Of a stretch of 64,000 bases of DNA, positions 57,201 to 59,018 are shown piece after piece. The DNA comes from Diabrotica undecimpunctata (taxonomy: Eukaryota > Arthropoda > Insecta > Coleoptera > Chrysomelidae). The number at the start of each line of letters is the position of its first letter. The stretch's first letter is position 1. The stretch is from assembly GCF_040954645.1 (NCBI RefSeq), contig NC_092803.1, positions 121,043,961 to 121,107,960 of the forward strand, in the 5' to 3' direction. The position numbers and the translations under genes were made by a program. The notes under the pieces were generated by a model. The model ran no database searches, was not told where the DNA came from, and saw nothing but the letters and a program-made list of their open reading frames with translations.

Positions 57201-57553
57201 TTACGTTTATTGTGAAGTGGACTGTTGGAATTTTCCTACATTTAAATGTTGCATTCATTTCCATATGAGTCAACTAAAGAAAATTTACAATATTTTATTT
57301 ACAGTTACAATTATTACAATATTCTGTGTATTTAGCGAAAGTATATAAAATTCTGATCGATCAATAAAAAGTTTCGAAAATATGTTCTGAAAACATTTGT
57401 GACATCTAAAAAGTCAACCGCCATATCAATAAAGTCATGCATGCTATAAATGCATTTATATAAATAAATACTCCGTCGGCTAAAAATAGTTAGCCTCGAA
57501 AATGTCTTTTCAAAAATAAGATAAAAACAAAACTTACATTTTTTGCGGCCCAT
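3168..57553 (-). CDS. eIF4G: eIF4G, translation initiation scaffold (18 spliced coding exons)
   Basis: Spliced gene, exons listed separately. The 18 pieces sum to 3546 nt (1181 aa plus stop) with consistent phases and GT...AG borders. Visible domains: eIF4E-binding motif YDKNFLL at residues 227-233 (consensus YxxxxL then hydrophobic); MIF4G about 356-587, including [13 protein letters not shown] and [18 protein letters not shown]3 from about 815 to 930; W2 (eIF5C-like) from about 1014, with [14 protein letters not shown]; and an acidic C-terminus. By family knowledge eIF4G is the cytoplasmic scaffold of eIF4F, joining cap-bound eIF4E, helicase eIF4A and eIF3. Human and fly full-length forms are roughly 1600 residues; this one lacks the long N-terminal PABP-binding part, so it is either a short isoform or the longer first exons lie outside the window. 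Nearly all extra length is intronic transposons. Family assignment is very secure; the first exon is less so. Confidence 0.96.
4866..4973 (-). CDS. eIF4G: eIF4G exon 17, W2 acidic/aromatic motif
   Basis: Residues 1116-1151 plus one base. [20 protein letters not shown], then [15 protein letters not shown], the hallmark W2 motif (human SWESSKDPAEQQGKG). Confidence 0.97.
5518..5737 (-). CDS. eIF4G: eIF4G exon 16, W2
   Basis: Residues 1043-1115 plus one base. Contains [18 protein letters not shown] and [18 protein letters not shown], matching human LVRALMTAV and ELQALYALQALVV. Acceptor ttttag, donor gtaagc. Confidence 0.96.
6362..6496 (-). CDS. eIF4G: eIF4G exon 15, start of W2
   Basis: Residues 998-1042 (45 codons, phase 0 at both ends). 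[20 protein letters not shown], then IDDIHDWVM aligns with the human SEELNRQLEKLLKEG...VFDWIEA start of W2. W2 binds Mnk-type kinases in animals (family knowledge). Confidence 0.95.
7130..7460. repeat. CpG-rich block with recurrent CGAAGT/ACTTCG
   Basis: Within intron 14 this block stands out from the AT-rich surroundings. CGAAGT and its complement ACTTCG recur on both strands many times between about 7165 and 7390, and GAGAGTGTAGAC appears twice (near 7191 and 7386). It may be an internally repetitive MITE or a diverged satellite fragment. The 6497-7129 stretch before it shows nothing recognisable. Confidence 0.5.
7640..8515 (+). pseudogene. relic of a Tc1/IS630-type transposase
   Basis: Broken frames along the plus strand recall a transposase family common in insects. 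[12 protein letters not shown] and a segment with [11 protein letters not shown] resemble its helix-turn-helix and spacer part. Frame 8129-8509 then has [13 protein letters not shown] (second catalytic Asp), [11 protein letters not shown] and [13 protein letters not shown]. The next codon, where this family has the catalytic Glu (NPIE), is TAG at 8507-8509. Several other frameshifts are present, so it is dead. No terminal repeats were found. Confidence 0.7.
8806..9026 (-). CDS. eIF4G: eIF4G exon 14, end of MA3 and spacer
   Basis: Residues 924-997. [18 protein letters not shown] followed by a Leu-rich helical run and a [11 protein letters not shown] segment (human has EAGLSWKEFLP). Acceptor tttcag, donor gtaagt. 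Confidence 0.94.
9330..9890 (+). pseudogene. 3' fragment of a Jockey-like non-LTR retrotransposon
   Basis: Plus-strand fragments read [16 protein letters not shown] (end of an RNase H domain) and then [16 protein letters not shown] and [17 protein letters not shown], the Cys/His-containing end of Jockey-like ORF2. Stops and frame changes interrupt it. The tail ends in AACCTAACCTAACC, often seen at the 3' end of such insect fragments. It lies in intron 13. Confidence 0.7.
10059..10631 (-). CDS. eIF4G: eIF4G exon 13, Arg/Ser linker and MA3 domain
   Basis: Residues 733-923 plus one base; the longest coding exon (573 nt). The first part (about 733-780) is rich in Ser, Arg, Gly, Lys and Tyr, followed by an Ala/Pro/Val stretch. 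MA3 starts near residue 815 ([17 protein letters not shown]) and includes [33 protein letters not shown] and [11 protein letters not shown]3 is the second eIF4A-binding domain in animals. Confidence 0.96.
10632..11389. other. eIF4G intron 12, T-rich, nothing recognised
   Basis: Low-complexity T-rich sequence between exons 12 and 13. No terminal repeat, coding relic or RNA gene seen. Confidence 0.5.
11390..11540 (-). CDS. eIF4G: eIF4G exon 12, interdomain linker
   Basis: Residues 683-732 plus one base. [20 protein letters not shown], then [16 protein letters not shown]. It corresponds to the human segment around the NRFSALQQ motif. Acceptor ttttag, donor gtaagt. Confidence 0.92.
11990..12345. 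repeat. unclassified interspersed repeat fragment
   Basis: Sequence with TTACTACCGGTTTTGACCAC followed by TGGTTATCTTCAGG, a pair of phrases often met in insect interspersed repeats, and a CpG-containing right part up to about 12330. No coding or terminal repeats. The flanking 11541-11989 and 12346-13040 are AT-rich intron without recognised content. Confidence 0.35.
13040..13480 (+). pseudogene. RTE-like non-LTR retrotransposon fragment
   Basis: Frames read [17 protein letters not shown] (a conserved YLG motif region) and then [20 protein letters not shown] and DHITNEG, the C-terminal signature (YGSETW...EAFEMWxxRRxLxIxWxDHVTNEEV) of a common insect retrotransposon reverse transcriptase. Stops and frameshifts show it is dead. 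It ends a few hundred bases before a separate Jockey-like insertion. Confidence 0.6.
13709..14476 (+). mobile_element. 5'-truncated Jockey-like retrotransposon with TSD and poly(A)
   Basis: 768 bp flanked by identical AATTTGTAGAA copies (13698-13708 and 14477-14487). It ends in a poly(A) run preceded by TTAATAAAAAA. The plus-strand reading contains [19 protein letters not shown], then [21 protein letters not shown] and a further [12 protein letters not shown] segment, the end of a Jockey-type reverse transcriptase. One stop follows VLRPV. It represents one target-primed insertion into eIF4G intron 11. Confidence 0.85.
14583..14894 (-). CDS. eIF4G: eIF4G exon 11, end of MIF4G and linker
   Basis: Residues 579-682 (104 codons, phase 0 at both ends). 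[14 protein letters not shown] closes MIF4G, followed by [14 protein letters not shown] (human IDQIHKEAEMEE), a Gly/Ser/Arg-rich stretch and DDGWTT, then KLKGARA. The linker probably lacks fixed structure. Confidence 0.96.
14958..15622. repeat. direct repeat copy A (intron 10)
   Basis: About 0.65 kb closely similar, in the same orientation, to 16148-16806, starting with AATTCAACTGAGATCAGTGT and ending near CATTAAACATCGAGTACAGT. The copies differ by scattered substitutions and small indels, so the duplication is not recent. The 15623-15852 remainder has no recognised content. Confidence 0.85.
15853..16091 (-). CDS. eIF4G: eIF4G exon 10, MIF4G
   Basis: Residues 499-578. [17 protein letters not shown], then [20 protein letters not shown] and SSRIRFMLQ, a near-perfect match in kind and spacing to the last HEAT repeats of MIF4G. 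A 0.65-kb direct repeat lies in both flanking introns, so the exon sits between two copies of the same repeat. Confidence 0.97.
16148..17010. repeat. direct repeat copy B (intron 9) with transposase-like tail
   Basis: 16148-16806 repeats copy A. Right after the shared part, plus-strand sequence reads [13 protein letters not shown] and [11 protein letters not shown], resembling the second-Asp region of the Tc1-type transposase also seen at 8.25 kb. The repeat is therefore probably part of a dead DNA transposon. 17060-17300 shows nothing more. Confidence 0.6.
17305..18691. mobile_element. unclassified element with 33-bp inverted ends
   Basis: 17305-17337 and 18659-18691 are inverted repeats sharing CAAAGAATATAGAC and CATATAGAAG, with four mismatches in 33 bp. 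Between them lies a minus-strand coding-like relic (17775-18062). No convincing target duplication was seen, so the boundaries are provisional. Confidence 0.5.
17775..18062 (-). pseudogene. unrecognised protein-like relic
   Basis: One minus-strand frame stays readable through about 90 codons with a single internal stop: [27 protein letters not shown], then after the stop [15 protein letters not shown] and [19 protein letters not shown]. The composition looks like real protein rather than translated AT-rich noise. I do not recognise the family; its position inside inverted ends suggests a transposon product. Confidence 0.4.
18926..19160 (-). CDS. eIF4G: eIF4G exon 9, MIF4G
   Basis: Residues 421-498 plus one base. 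It contains [15 protein letters not shown], a charged helix and [10 protein letters not shown], the counterpart of RSLGNIKFIG in vertebrate eIF4G. Acceptor ttacag, donor gtaagt. A plus-strand open frame over the same stretch is a shadow. Confidence 0.96.
19215..19330. repeat. short third fragment of the 15/16-kb repeat
   Basis: Contains AGTCCACTACTTTCATAA followed by CATCATGT, as in copies A and B, then diverges. Same orientation, intron 8. The match is short. Confidence 0.5.
19590..20045 (-). pseudogene. RTE-like retrotransposon C-terminal fragment
   Basis: Minus strand reads [41 protein letters not shown] and, in another frame, [13 protein letters not shown], the conserved C-terminal part of this insect reverse transcriptase. 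At least one frameshift separates the halves. Confidence 0.75.
20080..21080 (-). pseudogene. second RTE-like fragment with reverse-transcriptase core
   Basis: From the right: [13 protein letters not shown], then [17 protein letters not shown] (the catalytic FADD box, last Asp changed to Asn), then [13 protein letters not shown] (from YGSETW), [14 protein letters not shown] and VKNEEIR. Stops and frameshifts abound. It belongs to a different subfamily from the neighbouring 19.6-20.0 kb piece. It lies in intron 8. Confidence 0.75.
21130..21425. repeat. AT-rich repeat remnants with CCCTGTATA ends
   Basis: ATACCCTGTATAA near 21155 and CACCCTGTATATACA near 21407 resemble the CAGGGTG ends of mariner-type MITEs such as the one at 34.6 kb. 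I could not pair complete ends. Confidence 0.3.
21673..21865 (-). CDS. eIF4G: eIF4G exon 8, start of MIF4G
   Basis: Residues 356-420. [20 protein letters not shown] begins the MIF4G HEAT-repeat domain, followed by [20 protein letters not shown], among the most conserved parts of eIF4G. This is the eIF4A- and RNA-binding middle domain. It ends in QLALLQ at a gtaagt donor. Confidence 0.97.
22061..22263 (-). CDS. eIF4G: eIF4G exon 7
   Basis: Residues 289-355 plus two bases. Basic Ser-rich stretch, then [26 protein letters not shown] and TEELYK leading into MIF4G. This aligns with the human pre-MIF4G segment with KLNKAEKAWKPS and TQDLFRRVR. Donor gtgagt, acceptor ttttag. Confidence 0.93.
22264..23073. 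other. eIF4G intron 6, nothing recognised
   Basis: AT-rich; no coding relic or repeat boundary seen. Intron 4 (23373-23842) is likewise empty. Confidence 0.5.
23074..23163 (-). CDS. eIF4G: eIF4G exon 6
   Basis: Residues 259-288, exactly 30 codons, phase 0 at both ends. It reads [19 protein letters not shown] onward to a short Arg/Gly/Ser tail. It corresponds to the spacer between the eIF4E-binding region and MIF4G (human has DFTPSF at this point). Being phase 0 at both ends, it could be skipped without shifting the frame. Confidence 0.9.
23239..23372 (-). CDS. eIF4G: eIF4G exon 5, eIF4E-binding motif
   Basis: Residues 214-258. It opens with [27 protein letters not shown] is a complete YxxxxL-hydrophobic eIF4E-binding motif (Tyr227, Leu232, Leu233), preceded by the Gln-Trp pair typical of eIF4G. 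The following residues include the ILDALLP segment. The motif is intact, so cap-complex assembly through eIF4E should be preserved. Confidence 0.95.
23843..24035 (-). CDS. eIF4G: eIF4G exon 4
   Basis: Residues 150-213 plus one base. Charged linker from [10 protein letters not shown] to SKLPYAEG. The last segment matches in position the EYKSDQW-type sequence just before the eIF4E-binding helix of animal eIF4G. Acceptor ttttag, donor gtaagt. Confidence 0.92.
24425..26052 (-). mobile_element. truncated hAT element (ZBED5/FAM200-like transposase relic)
   Basis: In minus orientation it starts with CAGTGGTTCCCAACGGGTGG (26033-26052), a typical hAT end. Frames then include [20 protein letters not shown] (DGA catalytic region), [39 protein letters not shown], and finally [23 protein letters not shown] near 24435. 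Frameshifts and stops interrupt them. The opposite terminal repeat and the last part of the dimerisation domain are missing, so this end was deleted. Intron 3. Confidence 0.75.
25601..25640. repeat. 20-bp tandem duplication
   Basis: Two exact copies of TGGGTTACAAAATCACCAAA inside the 5' part of the hAT relic. Confidence 0.8.
26065..26265. repeat. dispersed repeat, copy 1 (exon-like)
   Basis: About 200 bp matching 44536-44739 in the same orientation, beginning just beyond the hAT end. It contains AAAATGTCTGTTGCAAAGTT and GGTAAGAATTTGCTA. The small frame seen in the other copy ends early here. Confidence 0.75.
26707..26922 (-). CDS. eIF4G: eIF4G exon 3
   Basis: Residues 78-149, phase 0 at both ends (ttgcag acceptor, gtaagt donor). 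It encodes a low-complexity, Asn/Thr/Pro-rich linker with no domain, ending in KPFKNK. Membership rests on the open frame, the borders and joining exon 2 (NALRE) to exon 4 (VDITD) without a phase break. Confidence 0.88.
26923..28044. other. eIF4G intron 2 (3' part), nothing recognised
   Basis: AT-rich, with short frames only; none resembles a known protein. Confidence 0.45.
28045..28796 (+). pseudogene. piggyBac-type transposase relic, 5' piece
   Basis: Degraded plus-strand frames end in [18 protein letters not shown], then KSRRW and [10 protein letters not shown], the highly conserved DYNxxMGGVDxxDQ region of PGBD-like transposases. The acidic [11 protein letters not shown] stretch near 28140 could be its N-terminus. 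The frame is cut at 28796 by the foldback element and resumes at 30242. Confidence 0.7.
28797..30241. mobile_element. 1.45-kb foldback (palindromic) element
   Basis: Ends CCAGTCGTCAGAGA and its complement; the two halves are inverted copies along almost their whole length (about 0.7 kb each, centre near 29.5-29.6 kb) with scattered differences. Shared landmarks in both arms are GCATGTCAGTTAC, ATACAAAAACTGCATACGAAA (as complement) and a C-rich CCCCCGG stretch. It is bounded by AGATATAGT (28788-28796) and AGTAATAGT (30242-30250), a possible 9-bp target duplication with two changes. It has no coding capacity and interrupts a piggyBac relic. Confidence 0.85.
30242..30440 (+). pseudogene. piggyBac-type transposase relic, 3' piece
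   Basis: Continues the broken transposase: [15 protein letters not shown] follows the FLIGRY of the 5' piece as in FLIDxxIVNSFxLY of this family, then, past stops, FKFAKTLLG. Removing the foldback element makes the two pieces neighbours in the same reading direction. Confidence 0.65.
30735..31990 (+). pseudogene. relic of an unassigned transposase-like family (copy 1)
   Basis: Plus-strand pieces in changing frames: [13 protein letters not shown], a stretch ending [14 protein letters not shown], then [59 protein letters not shown] and finally [14 protein letters not shown]. These occur in the same order as in the relic at 60.2-62.1 kb. The DxCGxQN and CDxDH motifs could hold catalytic acids. 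It lies just downstream of the piggyBac relic; no ends were found. Confidence 0.65.
31991..33666. other. intron 2 (5' part), nothing recognised
   Basis: AT-rich; no terminal repeat, coding relic or RNA gene recognised. Confidence 0.45.
33667..33881 (-). CDS. eIF4G: eIF4G exon 2
   Basis: Residues 6-77. It begins after a ttacag acceptor with two bases finishing a codon and ends at a gtgagt donor in phase 0. It is rich in Gln, Pro, Ser and Asn (low complexity), then carries [19 protein letters not shown]. That stretch corresponds to the conserved ELNKKxAxGDLLDAF-like segment found N-terminal of the eIF4E-binding site in animal eIF4G. This is the first exon with recognisable eIF4G homology. Confidence 0.9.
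34594..34903. mobile_element. 310-bp palindromic MITE, TA flanked
   Basis: Left end CGGGGTGCGGCGCGACAAGT and right end the complement of CAGGGTGTGGCGCGATAAGT; both arms run inward for about 110 bp with few differences. Flanked by TA at 34592-34593 and 34904-34905. A Tc1/mariner-type non-autonomous element in intron 1. Confidence 0.8.
34906..36723. other. intron 1 stretch, nothing recognised
   Basis: AT-rich with a slightly GC-richer patch at 36150-36190. No family recognised. Confidence 0.4.
36724..36795. repeat. 36-bp tandem duplication
   Basis: Two copies (36724-36759, 36760-36795) beginning TAAACCATTATTGATAGCAT, one mismatch between them. Confidence 0.85.
37480..37830 (-). pseudogene. 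RTE-like retrotransposon scrap
   Basis: Minus strand reads [10 protein letters not shown], a stop, [11 protein letters not shown], and later [17 protein letters not shown], the C-terminal signature of the same reverse-transcriptase type as at 19.6 and 43.2 kb. Heavily mutated. Confidence 0.6.
38040..38640 (+). pseudogene. Jockey-like retrotransposon fragments (RNase H and distal end)
   Basis: First part has [19 protein letters not shown] and [19 protein letters not shown] (RNase H with GNExAD). A second part reads [19 protein letters not shown] and EKVQHEFL, and then [14 protein letters not shown], typical of the reverse-transcriptase end of related elements. The order suggests two different fragments side by side. 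Confidence 0.65.
39840..40450 (-). pseudogene. Tc1-type transposase, C-terminal two thirds
   Basis: One frame from [16 protein letters not shown] (first Asp region) through [30 protein letters not shown] (second Asp) and IKWPPRSPD, then a stop where a Leu is expected, [14 protein letters not shown] and on to ALIDRF. The three acidic positions can be recognised, but stops in the tail make it inactive. The N-terminal part is interrupted upstream by the Tigger insertion at 40553. Confidence 0.85.
40553..42307 (+). mobile_element. pogo/Tigger element nested in the Tc1-type element
   Basis: Ends CAGTAGAACCTCGATA and the complement of CAGTAGTAGAACCTTGATA, flanked by TA at 40551-40552 and 42308-42309. 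Short phrases such as CCTCAATAAATT and CCTGCATAACTTAAAA recur near both ends. It is younger than its host element, whose transposase it interrupts. Confidence 0.92.
40835..41995 (+). pseudogene. Tigger/pogo transposase relic (CENP-B-like)
   Basis: In order: N-terminal helix-turn-helix ([20 protein letters not shown], with [19 protein letters not shown]); second DNA-binding part ([29 protein letters not shown]); DDE core with [10 protein letters not shown] (first Asp), [17 protein letters not shown] followed by a stop then AHGG (second Asp), and [13 protein letters not shown] (third Asp). Frameshifts at about 41040 and 41500 and several stops, so inactive. The conserved NADETG, DN and LDQ positions identify the family securely. 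Confidence 0.9.
42950..43490 (-). pseudogene. RTE-like retrotransposon fragment with longest open frame
   Basis: Minus-strand frame 42965-43471 stays open for 168 codons: [68 protein letters not shown] and [20 protein letters not shown]. This is the C-terminal part of a common insect reverse transcriptase. The open frame suggests a fairly recent insertion. Its 3' end abuts a CTT microsatellite near 42948-42958. Confidence 0.85.
43491..44535. other. intron 1 stretch, nothing recognised
   Basis: AT-rich intronic sequence without recognised content. Confidence 0.4.
44536..44739 (+). repeat. dispersed repeat, copy 2 (exon-like)
   Basis: Matches 26065-26265. Here an ATG at 44578 opens [19 protein letters not shown] and stops being followed at 44634, where AAG is followed by gtaaga, a good splice donor. 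It looks like a short first coding exon, but I do not recognise the protein and the other copy has a stop near the end. Confidence 0.6.
44740..49239. other. intron 1 stretch, nothing recognised
   Basis: Long AT-rich stretch. The open frames here (for example 48833-49174 plus) show no familiar motifs and are interspersed with low-complexity sequence. Confidence 0.4.
49240..49267 (-). CDS. candidate alternative first coding exon of eIF4G
   Basis: ATG at 49265-49267 gives MEYEWTPVK plus one base (G), then a gtaaat donor. The leftover base fits exon 2, which needs one base, giving [17 protein letters not shown]. It lies in intron 1 downstream of a CpG-richer patch. Phase agreement alone has a one-in-three chance, so this is a hypothesis. 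Confidence 0.25.
49650..49890. other. CpG-richer island inside intron 1
   Basis: Visibly richer in C and G and in CG dinucleotides than the surrounding intron, with frames open on the minus strand (for example [18 protein letters not shown] from about 49711). It could be an internal promoter, an unspliced leader or an unrecognised repeat. Confidence 0.3.
49891..51835. other. intron 1 stretch, mostly without content
   Basis: AT-rich. A minus-strand fragment near 50700-50800 reads [18 protein letters not shown] and looks protein-like but is too short to assign. Nothing else recognised. Confidence 0.35.
51840..52262. repeat. inverted repeat pair, about 0.42 kb apart
   Basis: CATCGAGCAAAAAGACAAAA followed by GAGGGAAT (from 51842) recurs as its complement ending at about 52256. 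GGCCTCTGATGGC on the left pairs loosely with GGCCTCTCAAGATGGC on the right. The span could be a small non-autonomous element; no target duplication was identified. Confidence 0.5.
53070..53545. repeat. CpG-rich block with two diverged internal units
   Basis: TTTATTGGAGACCACCGCC (near 53205) and TTTATTGGAGACCATCGCC (near 53358) each lead, after a gap, into CCATACGTC and a run with CTTTATATAATAAA. Two units of about 150-200 bp are therefore present. CG dinucleotides (ACGTCGCGTA, GCGGCGTACGACG) are far commoner than in the surrounding DNA. No coding or terminal repeats identified. Confidence 0.6.
53640..54529. other. intron 1 stretch, nothing recognised
   Basis: AT-rich; no known repeat or coding relic seen. 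Confidence 0.4.
54543..55044 (+). mobile_element. 5'-truncated RTE-like insertion with 13-bp TSD
   Basis: Flanked by identical GACGTCAACAGAC (54530-54542 and 55045-55057). Plus-strand frame: [20 protein letters not shown], then [40 protein letters not shown] and [18 protein letters not shown] followed by a stop. The 3' tail is a short ATG-repeat instead of poly(A), as is usual for RTE-type elements. The frame is open throughout the 0.5 kb, so the insertion is comparatively young. Confidence 0.9.
55058..56070. other. intron 1 stretch with low-complexity DNA
   Basis: Contains a CA-rich run near 55290-55325 and a plus-strand open frame at 55462-55659 ([16 protein letters not shown]) that I do not recognise. 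TGTACGATAATCCAATTAGC near 55770 resembles TGTACAATAAACCAATTGGC in the SINE-like tail at 56.23 kb. Confidence 0.35.
56074..56260 (+). repeat. tRNA-like SINE relic
   Basis: The head resembles a tRNA: A-box-like TAGATCATTGG (56084-56094), a pairing GGTTTACCAAACC anticodon-arm region, and GGCCCGAG followed by a T-run and CC, corresponding to a B box GGTTCGANTCC degraded at 56126-56136. A non-tRNA body follows to about 56255. Box degradation makes transcription unlikely. Confidence 0.55.
57538..57553 (-). CDS. eIF4G: eIF4G exon 1 (coding part, MGRKK)
   Basis: Codes for MGRKK plus one base (T), then a gtaag donor at 57537. An in-frame TAG lies two codons before the ATG (57557-57559), so this ATG opens the frame. 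The leftover T joins CA of exon 2 to give Ser, producing a basic MGRKKSKSKPNAQ start. Support is phase compatibility, a good donor and a CpG-containing upstream region. No transcript evidence can be seen, and the distance to exon 2 is about 23.7 kb. Confidence 0.6.
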
Positions 57554-57559
57554 TTTCTA

Positions 57560-57900
57560 AATTAACATATTACAAATATTATTTCAAAATAGACTTCCAA
57601 CATTCACTTAATTATCACGTTATTTGTTCGTATCACTCATCACTAAAGTGCTTCGAAAATATCAAAAATAAAACCATTATAAAGAAAGAAACTACCGACA
57701 CAAAGTGAGTGAACTGTCGCCGATCCACGTGCAATATCTGTGTTTGACTGTTCTCGACATTGCTCGCTGTACATTTTTTTGCCTTCGTCCAATTTTAGTC
57801 GCCGTTCATGCTTTTTCATTGTATTTTGCCCTTTTTTGCGCATGCCGACCTCACTGTATTGACTTCGCGACGGCGCAGCAGAAAAGTAAGATCATATATA
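57560..57900 (-). promoter_or_regulatory. probable 5' UTR and promoter of the short eIF4G transcript
   Basis: Less AT-rich and with more CpG than its surroundings. It carries CACGTG (57726-57731), the palindrome-like TGCGCATGC (57837-57845, an NRF-1/ewg type site) and several CG-containing stretches. No clear TATA box on the minus strand. This fits a housekeeping-type promoter feeding exon 1, but the start site cannot be fixed from sequence alone. Confidence 0.4.
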
Positions 57901-58800
57901 TCGTACAACGTTGTCACGATCATATTATATCAGCAGAACTAAGGATTTTATTGTTAACATACCTCTTGTCTACCTATTACATTCTCTTAGGATGAGATAA
58001 GCAAAACATTCAGGTTTATTGCTCGTAGATTAAGTTAATATCTATTTTTTCTCAGCTTTTCTTTAAAATTAAAGCTCGAAAACACCGAACTCTCTCTTTC
58101 TTGGTCGAACAATCGATCCTATTTTCTTTGTATGTTCAAGATGTACACAGATTCCATAGCTAAATAGTTTGTTTTCAACTTCACTGTGTTCCTAATGCTT
58201 TAATCAATCCTACATATTCTTTTATGTGTTCTCCCTAACGTTTGCACATTTTTTTAAATTCCATTTCTACCCCATTTTGTATACTTCTTTTTTGAATCTT
58301 TATGATCCTATAAATATGAGCTCATAAAGGCAAAGTTTCATGAAGAACTACAAGATATCTATATGCTATAAATTGACGACCCACAAACAGGTAAAGTAGA
58401 AGGTTGGTTTTTCAGACAAAGATATCAAAAAAATACAAAGGAATGAAGAACCTCGGTTACCTACGGAACTTCGCTTACTAACAAAAAATAGAGGTGAAAA
58501 ATACTGAACATAGGATAAAACATAATTATAAAAACGTTCGACGGTAATATTTAGACAAAGAACTAATCTCCAGCGAATGTCGTCGACCTACCCTACCCAG
58601 ATAAATGAATTAAGAGACATGATTAGAAGACTAGAAAATGCTGCAAAAACGAGAGCTAACAATTGACTAAAATAAGATGACAATGAAGAGTGCCAGATAA
58701 GTACCTGACTATCATTTAAGAGCATAGAAATTTAAAAAATAATAAACAAAGGAAGTATAAGTTCAGGAACACTTACAAAAATGCTGATATTAATAATAGT
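57901..58800. other. upstream flank of eIF4G, nothing recognised
   Basis: AT-rich sequence between the promoter-like region and the nested transposons. No coding relic recognised. Confidence 0.4.
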
Positions 58801-59018
58801 CCAGTCGTCAGAGATTTGATCTCTAAAAACGAGAACAAGGTAAATTTTGCTGGGGTCAATTTTAGGTCGCCAAAAAAGATGCAAAAGTTTACGACTCCTA
58901 CCCTCCGGATTTCCCCGGAAACCCATCCTTCTAGGTGGAAGAGAAACAGAAAAAAAAACGATTTACCAAGAATCTGTACGCTGTAGAAAAAAAGAGAGAG
59001 ATAATTTTGAATAAAAAT
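58801..59018. mobile_element. foldback element family, second copy, left piece
   Basis: Starts CCAGTCGTCAGAGATTTGA and follows the left arm of the 28.8-kb element through CGATTTACCAAGAATC and GTAGAAAAAA. It is cut at 59018 by another element and resumes at 62422. Confidence 0.85.
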
